Shown here: positions 24,730 through 33,444 of the stretch, one piece after another
Layout of the letters: every line of letters starts with the position of its first letter
How positions within the stretch are numbered: the first letter of the stretch is position 1
Made by a program: the position numbers and the translations under genes
Assembly (NCBI RefSeq): GCF_004216905.1
Contig: NZ_SGXJ01000007.1
Location: forward strand, 345,531-409,530
Reading direction: 5' to 3'
Origin: Kribbella sp. VKM Ac-2569
GTDB lineage: Bacteria; Actinomycetota; Actinomycetes; Propionibacteriales; Kribbellaceae
Length of the DNA: 64,000 nucleotides
The notes under the pieces: model-generated
What the model was told of the DNA's origin: nothing
Database searches by the model: none
The model's input: the letters and a program-made list of their open reading frames with translations, nothing else

Positions 24730-26784
24730 CTTGGTCGGGTCGCTCTCGGAGGTGGCGGTGAGGGTGATCTTGGCGAGCGGGCTGGTGCCGGCCTTCGTGT
24801 AGACGGGGACCGTGACCTGCTGGCCCGCGTTCGCCGTGGCGAGCGCGTTGGGCAGGGCGATCGGCCAGCCGTTGGACTTGGCGGACAGGCGGTAGACGTC
24901 GCCCTTGACGTACTGCGTGACGTCCTCGGGCTGCGTCGACGACGTACCGGCCGTGCCCGTGTTGGTGAGGCTGAAGTTGCAGGTCTGGACGCCGCTGCGG
25001 TCCGGCTTCGCGACCGTGGGCAGCAGCCGTACGCCGCGTCTCTGCAAGCCGGCGCCGTCGAGCGAGCGGATCGCGACCGTGTACGACAGCTCGCCCTTCG
25101 CGTTGCGGTGCACGTTGGTGATGTAGAAGTGCAGGCGGTTCGCGGTGTCGGTGTACTCGTACTCGCTGCCGGAGTTCGTGCCGGCGTGGAACAGCGCGTC
25201 GGACAACTGCCGGTAGTCGCCGATCGTGATCGGGACCTTCGTGCCGTCGGGCAGCACGTAGTCGGTCAGGTTGATGTCCTGCGGGTTCGCGTCGACGACC
25301 CACTCGAACGGCGCGCGGTCCTGGTTCTTGGTCTTCGCGAGCAGTACGCCGGCATCGGGTGTGAACGAGTCGGTGCCCATCCGGTCCACGACCTCGACCG
25401 TGTAGTTCTGGTACCCGCGGCCGTCGCACATCGGATCCTTCGTCGCATCGCACGGTGCGTCGAGATCACCCGCGCCGCCGAGTTCGATGTTCACCCCGGA
25501 CAGGTCCTTAGCGCCCGGGTTCACGCTGCGCGCCTTGACGTTCGCGATCACCACACCCGATGTCGCGAGTGCCTCGCGGGAGAGTCTGAGCACGTTCTGC
25601 TCGTCGACCATCTCCAGCTTGATCTTGTTGCGCAGCATGTGTTGCGCGCCCATCGACGCGCCACCGGTCGCCGGGATCATCCAGCGGCTGTGCGGGCCGC
25701 CCGGGCCGTTGAAGCTACCCCGGCTGAGCATCTCCCAGATGCCGGTGTACGCGCGTCTCGGCGGGACGCCGTACGGGTTGTTGTAGTTGTCGCCGATGCC
25801 GAGGATGTGGCTGAACTCGTGTGCGAACACGGCCATCCCGGAGCTCTCCGCCTGGGTGGACGAGCCGCCGCCGGCGTTCGGCCAGATCGACGAGCCGGCC
25901 GCCCACGACGTCCAGTCGACGTACCGGGTCTCGGACCAGTTGCGTTGAGCGGGATCCGGCCCACCGAACTCCTCGGTGACGTCCTCCTTGGTCGGGAACT
26001 TCATCATCCCGAACTCCTGCCAGGTCGACGACTCGTCCTGACCGGCGCTGAGGAAGAACACGAAGTCGTACCCGGCCGGTACGTCGGGACCTTGGTCGGC
26101 GACCCAGGCCGCCTGGCCGTCGGTGCGGATGTTCCGCGAGCAGTCGTCACCGGCCGGGCAGTCCTCGTCGCTCTGGAACTCCATCGCGTACTCGTGCGAC
26201 TTGCCCGGCATCCGGTACGGCCCGAACGCGGTGAGGTCGACGCCGTACCGGCCGCCGGAGTCCTCCATCCAGTACTCGTGCAGCGTGTGACCGTGGTTCA
26301 GCGGCTCCGGGGTGTTGAGGAAGTTCTTGTAGAACTGCGCGGTCTGATCCCGCGGTACGCCGTTCGCCGCGGCACTCGGGTTGCCGAACGCCGTCGACCC
26401 CTTGGGCTTGGTGATGACGAAGTCCTGGTTCGGGTAGTCGAGCAGCACCAGTGCGCCCTTGAAGGTCCGCTCCGACCCCTTCACCGTGGGGTCGGCCCAG
26501 TTGGTGCCGGGCGGTTTGACGTAGTCGTCCCACGTCATGTGGTCCGGGTTCTCCCAGTTCTGCGGGTCGATCGGGCCCGGTAACCCACTCGACAGGGTCT
26601 TCGCGACCCGCGTGTCCGGCCCCGACTCCTGCCAGGGCTGCTTCTGCGGCCAGTGCGGGTACTGCCAGGCGTTCACGGGGTCCGGGGGAGCACCCGGTGC
26701 GGCAAGCGCCATCGACGGCACCGAAACAACGGCCAGCACTGCGACCAGCCGCACAACACGACGAAACTTCCGTTGCTCAGACAC
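24694..26784 (-). CDS. Secreted M6-family (immune inhibitor A-like) metalloprotease
   Basis: A 696-residue secreted protease. A Sec signal peptide (basic n-region RKFRRVVR, hydrophobic core, cleavage near MALA/AP at about 28) is followed by a long pro-region. The zinc site is HEFSH at 322-326 in AHEFSHILGIGD, and WEMLSRGSF further on matches the M6 met-turn region. Four Cys in the C-terminal half may form disulphides. I start at GTG 26784 because an ORF extending to 26940 would put 52 unlikely residues before the signal peptide. Family role: breakdown of extracellular protein. It converges on the GGCT gene. Confidence 0.85.
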   Translation of the reverse strand: MSEQRKFRRVVRLVAVLAVVSVPSMALAAPGAPPDPVNAWQYPHWPQKQPWQESGPDTRVAKTLSSGLPGPIDPQNWENPDHMTWDDYVKPPGTNWADPTVKGSERTFKGALVLLDYPNQDFVITKPKGSTAFGNPSAAANGVPRDQTAQFYKNFLNTPEPLNHGHTLHEYWMEDSGGRYGVDLTAFGPYRMPGKSHEYAMEFQSDEDCPAGDDCSRNIRTDGQAAWVADQGPDVPAGYDFVFFLSAGQDESSTWQEFGMMKFPTKEDVTEEFGGPDPAQRNWSETRYVDWTSWAAGSSIWPNAGGGSSTQAESSGMAVFAHEFSHILGIGDNYNNPYGVPPRRAYTGIWEMLSRGSFNGPGGPHSRWMIPATGGASMGAQHMLRNKIKLEMVDEQNVLRLSREALATSGVVIANVKARSVNPGAKDLSGVNIELGGAGDLDAPCDATKDPMCDGRGYQNYTVEVVDRMGTDSFTPDAGVLLAKTKNQDRAPFEWVVDANPQDINLTDYVLPDGTKVPITIGDYRQLSDALFHAGTNSGSEYEYTDTANRLHFYITNVHRNAKGELSYTVAIRSLDGAGLQRRGVRLLPTVAKPDRSGVQTCNFSLTNTGTAGTSSTQPEDVTQYVKGDVYRLSAKSNGWPIALPNALATANAGQQVTVPVYTKAGTSPLAKITLTATSESDPTKSATATCIAVKP

Positions 26785-26894
26785 GGGCGGGCATCCGATC
26801 AAAGAGGCGGGACAACGGGACCAGCCATGAGCATGCCCCCAAGACGCCAATGTCACAACCGCACACGGCGCGCTGCCCAAGCCGTCTTTGAGCC

Positions 26895-26933
26895 CCCACC
26901 AACCATTCCGCGGCCCTCGAAACGGTTGGTGGG
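26895..26933. repeat. 10-bp inverted repeat between divergent genes
   Basis: CCCACCAACC (26895-26904) and GGTTGGTGGG (26924-26933) are perfect inverted complements with a 19-nt loop. They lie in the 231-bp region between the protease and aldehyde dehydrogenase starts. No T-run follows on either strand, so an operator or a weak bidirectional hairpin is more likely than an intrinsic terminator. Confidence 0.5.
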
Positions 26934-26969
26934 TGCCCAAAGTCGGACCGGCGACGGATCGAGGGGATG

Positions 26970-26979
26970 CTGTATACAG
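26970..26979 (+). promoter_or_regulatory. GntR-type palindrome upstream of aldehyde dehydrogenase
   Basis: CTGTATACAG is a perfect 10-bp palindrome 36 bp before the dehydrogenase ATG. A TGTATACA core resembles operators of GntR/FadR-type regulators, and the A/T-rich core could also hold the -10. No GntR gene is in the window. Confidence 0.4.
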
Positions 26980-27015
26980 TATGGTGGCAGTTCTTGGATT
27001 TGGAGGAGGTTGCCG

Positions 27016-28377
27016 ATGTACTCAGTCACCGATCCGGCGCGTGGGGTGTTGGTGGAGGAAGTGGCGAACTCGACGGAGGAGGAGGTACGCGCGGCGATCG
27101 GGCGGGTGCATGCGGCGTACCCGGACTGGCGACGGCGGACCGTGGGGGAGCGAGCGGCGATCGTTGCGCGGGCGGCGGACCTGTTCGTGGAGCGGGCCGA
27201 CGAGCTCGCCGCGATTATGACCCTCGAGATGGGGAAGCGCGTCAACGAGGGCCGGGGCGAGGTCGGCATCGTGGTCGACATCTTCCGGTACTACGCGGAG
27301 CGCGGACCGGCGTTGCTCGCGGATGAACCGATCGACCTCAAGGATGGGAGGGCCGTCATCACCAAAGGGCCGATCGGCGCGTTGCTCGGGATCATGCCGT
27401 GGAACTTCCCGTGCTACCAGGTCGCCCGGTTCGTCGCGCCGAACCTGGTCCTCGGGAACACGATCCTGCTCAAGCACGCCTCGATCTGCCCGCGGTCGGC
27501 GCGCGCGATCGAGGAGATCCTGCACGCGGCCGGCGTACCGGAGGACGTCTACGTGAACACGTACGCGTCCAGCCGGCAGATCCCCGCGATCCTCGCCGAC
27601 CCGCGGATCGCCGGCGTCTCGCTGACCGGCAGCGAGCAGGCCGGGATCTCGGTCGCCGCCGAGGCCGGGAAGAACCTGAAGAAGACCGTGCTCGAACTCG
27701 GCGGCTCCGACCCGCTGATCATCCTCGACACCGACGACCTGGACGAGACCGTCAATGCCACCGCGACCGCGCGGATGCGGAACTGCGGCCAGTCCTGCAA
27801 CGCCCCGAAGCGGATGATCGTCCTCGCCGGCCTGTACGACGAGTACGTCGACCGGCTGACCAAACGCGTCACGGAGTACTACGTCCCCGGCGACCCGGCC
27901 GACCCCTCGACGAAGCTCCCGCCGCTCGCCTCGGCCGCAGCCGCGGACGAGGTCGCCGCCCAGGTCGCGAAGGCGGTCGAACAAGGCGCGACGCTGCGCG
28001 CCGGCGGCCACCGGATCACGCCCGGCGCCTACCTCGAGGCGACCGTCCTCACCGATGTCACGCCGGAGATGGACGCGTACTACGAGGAGATCTTCGGGCC
28101 GGTGGTGATCGTCTTCGAAGCTGCGGATGAGGACGACGCGGTCCGGCTGGCCAACGACACCCCGTTCGGCCTCGGCGCCTCGGTGTGGGGCACCGACCCC
28201 GACCGCAACCGCCGCGTCGCCGACCGCATCGACGCCGGCATGGTGTACCTGAACCGCGCCGGCGGCTCCCAGGCGGACCTCCCGTTCGGCGGCATCAAAC
28301 GCTCCGGCCTCGGCCGCGAACTCGGCCCGGCTGGCATCGAGGAATTCATGAACAAGAAGTCCATCCGGCTGGGGTGA
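27016..28377 (+). CDS. NAD(P)-dependent succinate-semialdehyde dehydrogenase-type aldehyde dehydrogenase
   Basis: A 453-residue aldehyde dehydrogenase. The active-site Cys261 is in NCGQSCNAPKR, the general base Glu227 in LELGGSDP, the cofactor-stabilising Asn130 in MPWNFP, and the EIFGPVV and PFGGIKRSG motifs are present. The short N-terminus (starting SVTDPARG) and length are those of the GabD1-like succinate-semialdehyde dehydrogenase subfamily, which feeds 4-carbon units into the TCA cycle. ATG 27016 follows an excellent GGAGGAGG. A GntR-like palindrome lies upstream. Substrate assignment rests on subfamily resemblance only. Confidence 0.85.
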   Translation: MYSVTDPARGVLVEEVANSTEEEVRAAIGRVHAAYPDWRRRTVGERAAIVARAADLFVERADELAAIMTLEMGKRVNEGRGEVGIVVDIFRYYAERGPALLADEPIDLKDGRAVITKGPIGALLGIMPWNFPCYQVARFVAPNLVLGNTILLKHASICPRSARAIEEILHAAGVPEDVYVNTYASSRQIPAILADPRIAGVSLTGSEQAGISVAAEAGKNLKKTVLELGGSDPLIILDTDDLDETVNATATARMRNCGQSCNAPKRMIVLAGLYDEYVDRLTKRVTEYYVPGDPADPSTKLPPLASAAAADEVAAQVAKAVEQGATLRAGGHRITPGAYLEATVLTDVTPEMDAYYEEIFGPVVIVFEAADEDDAVRLANDTPFGLGASVWGTDPDRNRRVADRIDAGMVYLNRAGGSQADLPFGGIKRSGLGRELGPAGIEEFMNKKSIRLG

Positions 28378-28431
28378 CAGGAACCGGCCAGCGCGCCGCG
28401 GGGGGAGGTCGACGACGCCACAGTTGTGGAG

Positions 28432-29850
28432 ATGAGCTACCAGCAGCAGCCCCCGCCGCCGCAGGGCACGCCGTACCCGGGACCGAAACCGAAGCGGCTC
28501 CGCCCGCACGACCCGCTGGCCGTTGCCCTGGGCAACGCGTCGTTGCTCGGCCTCGGCTACTTCCTGATCCGCCGCTGGTTCTTCGGCCTCCTAGGCCTCA
28601 TTGGTACGGCGGTACTCCTCGTCCTCATGTACCAGCGCAAGGACATGGCGTACCAGTTCGGCCTGCTGGGATGGGGACTGCTGCAGGTGCTGCACGGCCT
28701 GTTCCTCGCGACCCGGGCGCCGGAGCGGAAGGCCAGTGTTCCGAGGCGGATCGTCGCCGCTGTGATCACGCTCGCGGTCGTGACTTCGGGCGTCGTGCTC
28801 AAGCGCGATGCCGCCGAGGTCGCCGACGAGGTGACCGCGGCGCGGCGGGCCGGTGACTGCGCGGGAGTGGTCACGGCGCAGGACAAGGTCTGGTTCGGCG
28901 ACCGTCTCGTCGCCGGGCAGGACATGGACCGCGGCGACAGCGACGTCGAGACCTGCGGAAGGATCGACACGGCGAAGGGGCACTTCACGGCGGCCGCGGG
29001 ACTGACCGACGTGGCGTCCCTCAGGGAGGGCTACGACATCCTCGGCCCGATCGCCTCCGACCCGCGGCAGCAGGCGACCGCAGGTGTCGTCATGGATCGG
29101 TTCGTCAAGGACCTGCAGGCGATGGAGCCATGCGGGCAGATCACGATGACCGCCTGGTTGCGGACCCGCAAGCTGTCCAAGAATTTGCTCGATCGCGCTA
29201 ATGCCGTCGTACCCCGGATCGAGCCGAACGCCCTGCTGACCTGCGCCGACGACTACGCGTCGCGCTCGACCTGGGTGACGGCGCGTTCGATGTACCAGCA
29301 GCTGGTCACGACGTACCCCAAGGCCAAGCAGGCGATGCGGGCGCGTGCCGGACTCGTGAAGGCCACGCTGGCGATCGAGCTGGACAACGTCCGGAGCCTG
29401 GTGTCGACCGGGGAGTACTGCTCGACGCCGGCGAAGTACAGCGGCGCGAAGGCGTACCACCGCGGCTTCAACCCGGCGATCTTCCTCGGCGACGGCTCGC
29501 AGTACGCCGACCAGTTGCCGGCCGCGTGGTCCATCGACGACCCGTACCGGGCGACCGTCGTCGTGTGCACCGAGACACCGGGAATGGGCGCGGCCGTGCA
29601 GACCTGCCCGTACGTACCGGAGACGAATCCGTACGGGGGAGAGGTCAGCTACGTGACGTTCCGCAAGGTCACGGTCCCGACCAAGGTGTACGAGCTGCGC
29701 ACCGGGCGCCTGGTGCTGTCCACCACCGTGACGATGTCGGGGGAGGCCTGCCCGTACCGCCTGAGCTCCAGCAGTACGGACGAAGAGAGCGTGACCCCGA
29801 GCGCCGCGCAGGTCCAGGCGGCGTTTCGGCCCCTCGTGGTGCGCCCCTGA
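28432..29850 (+). CDS. Membrane protein with proline-rich N-terminus, unknown function
   Basis: A 472-residue protein I do not recognise as a named family. It starts with a short Gln/Pro-rich cytoplasmic stretch (residues about 3-25), then three hydrophobic segments around 35-105 and one at about 110-130, and continues as an extracytoplasmic domain of about 340 residues with several Cys (GDCAGVV, ETCGR, EPCGQ, LTCAD) that could form disulphides. The central helical part (DDYASRSTWVTARSMYQQL) resembles a TPR. Start choice between GTG 28426 and ATG 28432 is open; GGGGGAGG lies too far upstream to decide. It is followed by another membrane gene in the same direction. Confidence 0.7.
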   Translation: MSYQQQPPPPQGTPYPGPKPKRLRPHDPLAVALGNASLLGLGYFLIRRWFFGLLGLIGTAVLLVLMYQRKDMAYQFGLLGWGLLQVLHGLFLATRAPERKASVPRRIVAAVITLAVVTSGVVLKRDAAEVADEVTAARRAGDCAGVVTAQDKVWFGDRLVAGQDMDRGDSDVETCGRIDTAKGHFTAAAGLTDVASLREGYDILGPIASDPRQQATAGVVMDRFVKDLQAMEPCGQITMTAWLRTRKLSKNLLDRANAVVPRIEPNALLTCADDYASRSTWVTARSMYQQLVTTYPKAKQAMRARAGLVKATLAIELDNVRSLVSTGEYCSTPAKYSGAKAYHRGFNPAIFLGDGSQYADQLPAAWSIDDPYRATVVVCTETPGMGAAVQTCPYVPETNPYGGEVSYVTFRKVTVPTKVYELRTGRLVLSTTVTMSGEACPYRLSSSSTDEESVTPSAAQVQAAFRPLVVRP

Positions 29851-29898
29851 ACGGCGCATACTGACGGCTCCAGGGAGCTCGTCTCGAGGGGGCCGAGG

Positions 29899-30794
29899 AT
29901 GACCGTGCCCGGTGGCTACTCCATCAAGACCTATCGGTACCTGCGGATGGCGATGCCGGCGATGATCGTCCTGCTCGCCGCCGCACTGGTCATCGAGTGG
30001 GCGAAGACCGACCCGCACTGCCTGCAGACGTCGATCAGCGCGTACTACTACACGCCGGTCCGCGCGATCTTCGTCGGCTCGCTGATCACCATCGGCGTCT
30101 GCATGGTGGTGCTGAAGGGCAACACCGAGCCGGAGGACATTTGCTCAACGTGGCCGGCATCCTGGCCCCGGCCGTCGCGCTCGTGCCGACGCCGGGACAG
30201 GGCACGTGTCACTCGGTGCCGGTCGCGCTCGGCGACGCGGCCGCGAACGTTGCGAACAACATGCTCGCGCTGTTCGTGGTCGGCGTACCGTGCCTGCTGC
30301 TGACCGCGGTCTTCATCGCCCGGGACCGGATCCGGCAGCCGGCCGGGTGGACGCCGATGTACGTGCTCGGCCTCGCGGTAGCGGTGGTGATCTTCGGCGG
30401 CGGGCTGGCGTGGTTCTTCGTCGATCGCTCCGGGTTCATCGGCAACGCGCACTACGCGGCCGCGATCGTGATGTTCCTGTGCATCGTCGCGGTCGTGCTG
30501 CTGAACGCGGAGCAGTTCCGGCGCAAGCAACGCAAGCACGCGATCCCGCATTCACCGGCGAACCGGTACTCCGTGATTGCGGTCGCGATGGTCGTCGTAC
30601 CGCTGCTCATGTTCGGCTGGAAGAAGATCTTCGGCTGGGACCATGCGGTGCTCTGGATCGAGGGCACGCTGATCCTGCTGTTCGCGGCCTTCTGGATCAG
30701 CCAGACGCAGGAGCTGTGGAACGAAGGGATCCGTCAGGAGTTGCCGCGTTCGCAGGCCACGCCGTCGCCGTTGCGATCGAGCGCCGTCGAGTAG
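29899..30794 (+). pseudogene. Frameshifted multi-pass membrane protein, unknown function
   Basis: The coding signal switches frame near 30140. From ATG 29899 the first frame encodes a membrane protein (MAMPAMIVLLAAALVIEWA, then SISAYYYTP and another span) up to GNTEPED; the continuation, LLNVAGILAPAVALV and five more spans, is in the -1 frame and runs to 30794. One missing base in GACATTTGCTC would account for it: restoring a T gives ED-I-LLNVAG. No slippery heptamer is present, so programmed frameshifting is unlikely. The repaired product would be about 298 residues with seven spans. A sequencing error is the main alternative. The family is not recognised. Confidence 0.75.
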
Positions 30795-31387
30795 CCCGGA
30801 TCCCCGCGGTGCAGCGGCGCCTTGCCCGCCGCGCGAACCTCCGCACAGCTCTGGTACACGACCGCAGTGGTCGTGACCGGGGCCGTAGTCGGGGTCGGCG
30901 CCGTCGAGGAGCTCGTCGGCGACGGCTCGGTCGGCGTCGGGGTTGGCGCCGTCGTGACCTCCGGCGTCGCACTCGGCGTCTGGCTCTCGGTCGGCGTCGG
31001 CGTCCGGCCGGCCTCGGGACTCTCGGTTCGCTCCGGAGCCGTCGCGACGGCCGTTGGCTCCGCGACCGGTGTGCTCGTTGGCGTCGACGTGGGTTCCGAG
31101 ATTCGCACGGGCGTCGTACTCGCGGACTCGTCACCGCCGCCGAACGGGTTGAGCAGCACCACCGCGATCAGCGCGAGTGGTACGGCCACGACGGCGCCGA
31201 GCTTGATCCTGCTGGGTCCGCCGTACCGACCAATCGGGCCGTGAACCGGCCGACCGTGTCCGTCGACCCAGAATCTCCATCCCGCTGGTGCAGGCGGCCA
31301 CGACTCGGGCGGACGCCATCTCTTCGGTGGTCGCCAGCGCGCGGTCGGCGGGTCGGGCCAACCGGGCGGTGCGTTGAACTGCCTCAC
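30734..31387 (-). CDS. Membrane-anchored Excalibur calcium-binding domain protein
   Basis: A 217-residue protein. The N-terminal about 55 residues are Pro/Trp-rich and basic, one transmembrane helix (VVAVPLALIAVVLL, about 66-80) follows, then a low-complexity Thr/Pro/Ser/Glu linker of about 80 residues, and a C-terminal Excalibur domain with paired Cys (YQSCAEV and VACE) around the calcium loop DRNGDGVACE. Excalibur domains occur on extracellular nucleases and cell-wall proteins. The start is GTG 31387, 3-5 nt after GGGGGAGGAAGA. It overlaps the frameshifted membrane gene by 61 bp in convergent orientation. Confidence 0.85.
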   Translation of the reverse strand: MRQFNAPPGWPDPPTARWRPPKRWRPPESWPPAPAGWRFWVDGHGRPVHGPIGRYGGPSRIKLGAVVAVPLALIAVVLLNPFGGGDESASTTPVRISEPTSTPTSTPVAEPTAVATAPERTESPEAGRTPTPTESQTPSATPEVTTAPTPTPTEPSPTSSSTAPTPTTAPVTTTAVVYQSCAEVRAAGKAPLHRGDPGYSTALDRNGDGVACERGNS

Positions 31388-31594
31388 TCTTCCTCCCCCA
31401 GTACTGGCAGCAGCCTAGCGAGAGGGTCGGACGAAGGAAGACGGGAGGTCCCGAAATCCCAATATTTAAACGCTTGTACGTCGACGCGTGCCCGGACCCG
31501 ATCGCGGTACGGCGTCGCGCGGTGACGTCGGGCGACCTCGCATTGAGTGCTAAGTCTCGTTGACAGACTCAGGTGGGGGTGTGAAGCTCGATCC

Positions 31595-32107
31595 ATGACG
31601 GAGACTGAGCAGGCGACCCGGAGCCGGACGTTCTCGTGGGCGGACCCGGCCGAGACCGCGGCCCGGGTCGGCCGCTCGTCGGGCCTCGAGATGCTGCGGG
31701 CGATGCGCGACGGGGAGCTGCCCGCACCGCCGATCCTGCACCTGGTCGGCGGGACCGAGATCGAGGTCGAGGAAGGCAAAGTCACGGTGCTGATGCCGGT
31801 GGCCGAGTTCCACTACAACCCGCTCGGCACGGTGCACGGCGGAGTCATCGCGACACTGCTCGACACCGCCGCCGGCTGCACCGTCCACTCGACGCTGCCG
31901 GCCGGCGTCGGCTACACGTCACTCGACCTGATGACCCGCTTCATCAAGCCGGTCACGATCGACTCGGGCCTGTTGCGCTGCGAGGGCGGGATCATCAGCC
32001 GCGGTCGTCGTACGGCGGTCGCGGAGGCCCACCTGTACGACGAACGCGGCAAACTCCTCGCCCACGCAACGTCGAACTGCCTGCTCTTCGAACTGCCTCA
32101 GGCCTGA
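31595..32107 (+). CDS. PaaI-type hotdog-fold thioesterase
   Basis: A 170-residue protein of the PaaI/HGG-motif thioesterase family. The key motif is NPLGTVHGGVIATLLDTAAG near residue 75, where HGG forms the oxyanion hole and the following Asp/Thr act in hydrolysis of acyl-CoA; the strands SLDLMTRFIKPV and ATSNCLLF complete the fold. The start is ATG 31595, as the longer frame has no ribosome-binding site. The last 10 bp overlap the convergent aminotransferase. The acyl-CoA substrate is unknown. Confidence 0.87.
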   Translation: MTETEQATRSRTFSWADPAETAARVGRSSGLEMLRAMRDGELPAPPILHLVGGTEIEVEEGKVTVLMPVAEFHYNPLGTVHGGVIATLLDTAAGCTVHSTLPAGVGYTSLDLMTRFIKPVTIDSGLLRCEGGIISRGRRTAVAEAHLYDERGKLLAHATSNCLLFELPQA

Positions 32108-33360
32108 TCGGCCAGGAGCTTCTCGCTCGCCACGAGCCGCACGCAGGTGGCGAGACCGGTGATCGCCGCCTCGACCTCGGGCAGCTCCGGGTACGTCGGG
32201 GCGATCCGGATGACCTGGTCGGTCGGGTCGTCGCCGTACGGGTGCGTCGCGCCGGCCGGCGTGATCGCGATGCCGGCCGCCTTCGCCTTGGCGACCACCT
32301 CGCGAGCGCAGCCCTCGGGGACCTGCAGGCTGACGAAGTAGCCGCCGGCCGGAGCCGTCCAGGACGCGAGGCCGGTGCCGCCGAGCTCGGCGGTGAGGAT
32401 CTTGTCGACCGCGTCGAACTTCGGCCGGATCAGCGCGGCCAGCGTCCGCATGTGCTCGTGCAGGCCGTCGGCGTCGCGGAGGAACTGCACGTGCCGCAGC
32501 TGGTTGATCTTGTCCGGCCCGATGCTCCGCTTGACCGTGTGGCTCAGCCACCACTTGATGTTCGCCGGTGAGGACCCGAAGAACGCGACGCCGGCGCCGG
32601 CGAAGGTGATCTTCGAGCTCGACCCGAACACGAACGCCCGGTCCGGGTGCCCGTTCTCGGCGCACAGCGCGAGCACGTCGGCGAGCTGGGCGGGGGAGTC
32701 GGTCAGGTGGTGCACGGCGTACGCGTTGTCCCAGAAGATCCGGAAGTCCGGCGCCGCCGTCTCCATCGCGGCCAGCCGCCGGACGGTCTCGTCGGAGTAC
32801 ACCGCGCCGTCCGGGTTGCTGTACTTCGGCACGCACCAGATGCCCTTGATCGCGGCGTCCTCGGCGACCAGCCGCTCGACGACGTCCATGTCCGGGCCCT
32901 CGGGCGTCATCGGCACCGGGATCATCTTGATCCCGTACCGCTCGCAGATCCCGAAGTGCCGGTCGTACCCCGGGACCGGGCAGAGGAACGTCAGCCCCTC
33001 CACGTCGGCCCATCGCTGCTCGGCGCCCGGCACCTTCCCGAGCAACGCGTACACGATCGCGTCGTGCATCAGCTCGAGGCTCGAGTTCCCGGCCGCGAGC
33101 AGCTGCTCGACCGGCACCTGCAGGTCCGCGGCGAAGATCGCCCGTACCTCCGGCAGCCCGTTGAGCCCGCCGTAGTTCCGCAGATCCGTCCCGTCCGCGG
33201 ATACCGGATCACCGCTCAGCCCCAGCACCCCGTTCGCCGCATCCAACTGCTTGGGCGACGGCTTCCCCCGCGTCAGATCCAACTTGAGCCCCTTGGCCAC
33301 CAGCGCCTCATAATCCGACCGCGCACGCTCAACCTGACCAACCAGCTCATCGACACTCAC
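32098..33360 (-). CDS. PLP-dependent aminotransferase of the MocR-like aspartate aminotransferase family
   Basis: A 420-residue enzyme. The N-terminal DLTRGKPSPKQLDAANG and the PLP-Lys in FGSSSKITFAGAGVAFF place it in the actinobacterial Aminotran_MocR family, which is a stand-alone aspartate-type aminotransferase without a helix-turn-helix. Other class I features: VPKYSNPDGAVYS for the cofactor ring and WDNAYAVHHL. I use GTG 33360, 7 nt after AAGGA; a TTG at 33378 is the frame limit. Cytosolic amino acid metabolism is the expected role. Confidence 0.88.
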   Translation of the reverse strand: MSVDELVGQVERARSDYEALVAKGLKLDLTRGKPSPKQLDAANGVLGLSGDPVSADGTDLRNYGGLNGLPEVRAIFAADLQVPVEQLLAAGNSSLELMHDAIVYALLGKVPGAEQRWADVEGLTFLCPVPGYDRHFGICERYGIKMIPVPMTPEGPDMDVVERLVAEDAAIKGIWCVPKYSNPDGAVYSDETVRRLAAMETAAPDFRIFWDNAYAVHHLTDSPAQLADVLALCAENGHPDRAFVFGSSSKITFAGAGVAFFGSSPANIKWWLSHTVKRSIGPDKINQLRHVQFLRDADGLHEHMRTLAALIRPKFDAVDKILTAELGGTGLASWTAPAGGYFVSLQVPEGCAREVVAKAKAAGIAITPAGATHPYGDDPTDQVIRIAPTYPELPEVEAAITGLATCVRLVASEKLLADQA

Positions 33361-33444
33361 GGAGGAGTCCTTTCCCAAGTACTAGCTATTGACCCCCAGC
33401 CTAGTGATCACCCGACGAAGCGCAGAAACAGGGACCGTCCCGGG

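Noticed and set aside
29899..30303. Programmed -1 frameshift in the split membrane protein
   Set aside because: No slippery heptamer or strong downstream hairpin at 30130-30150; a one-base loss is simpler.
30957..31130. Repetitive plus-strand sequence read as a tandem repeat
   Set aside because: It is the Thr/Pro-rich linker of the Excalibur protein; the repetition is at the amino-acid level, not a DNA repeat array.
30206..31525. 439-residue plus-strand frame over the membrane and Excalibur genes
   Set aside because: Arg-dominated translation; both real genes there have domain evidence.
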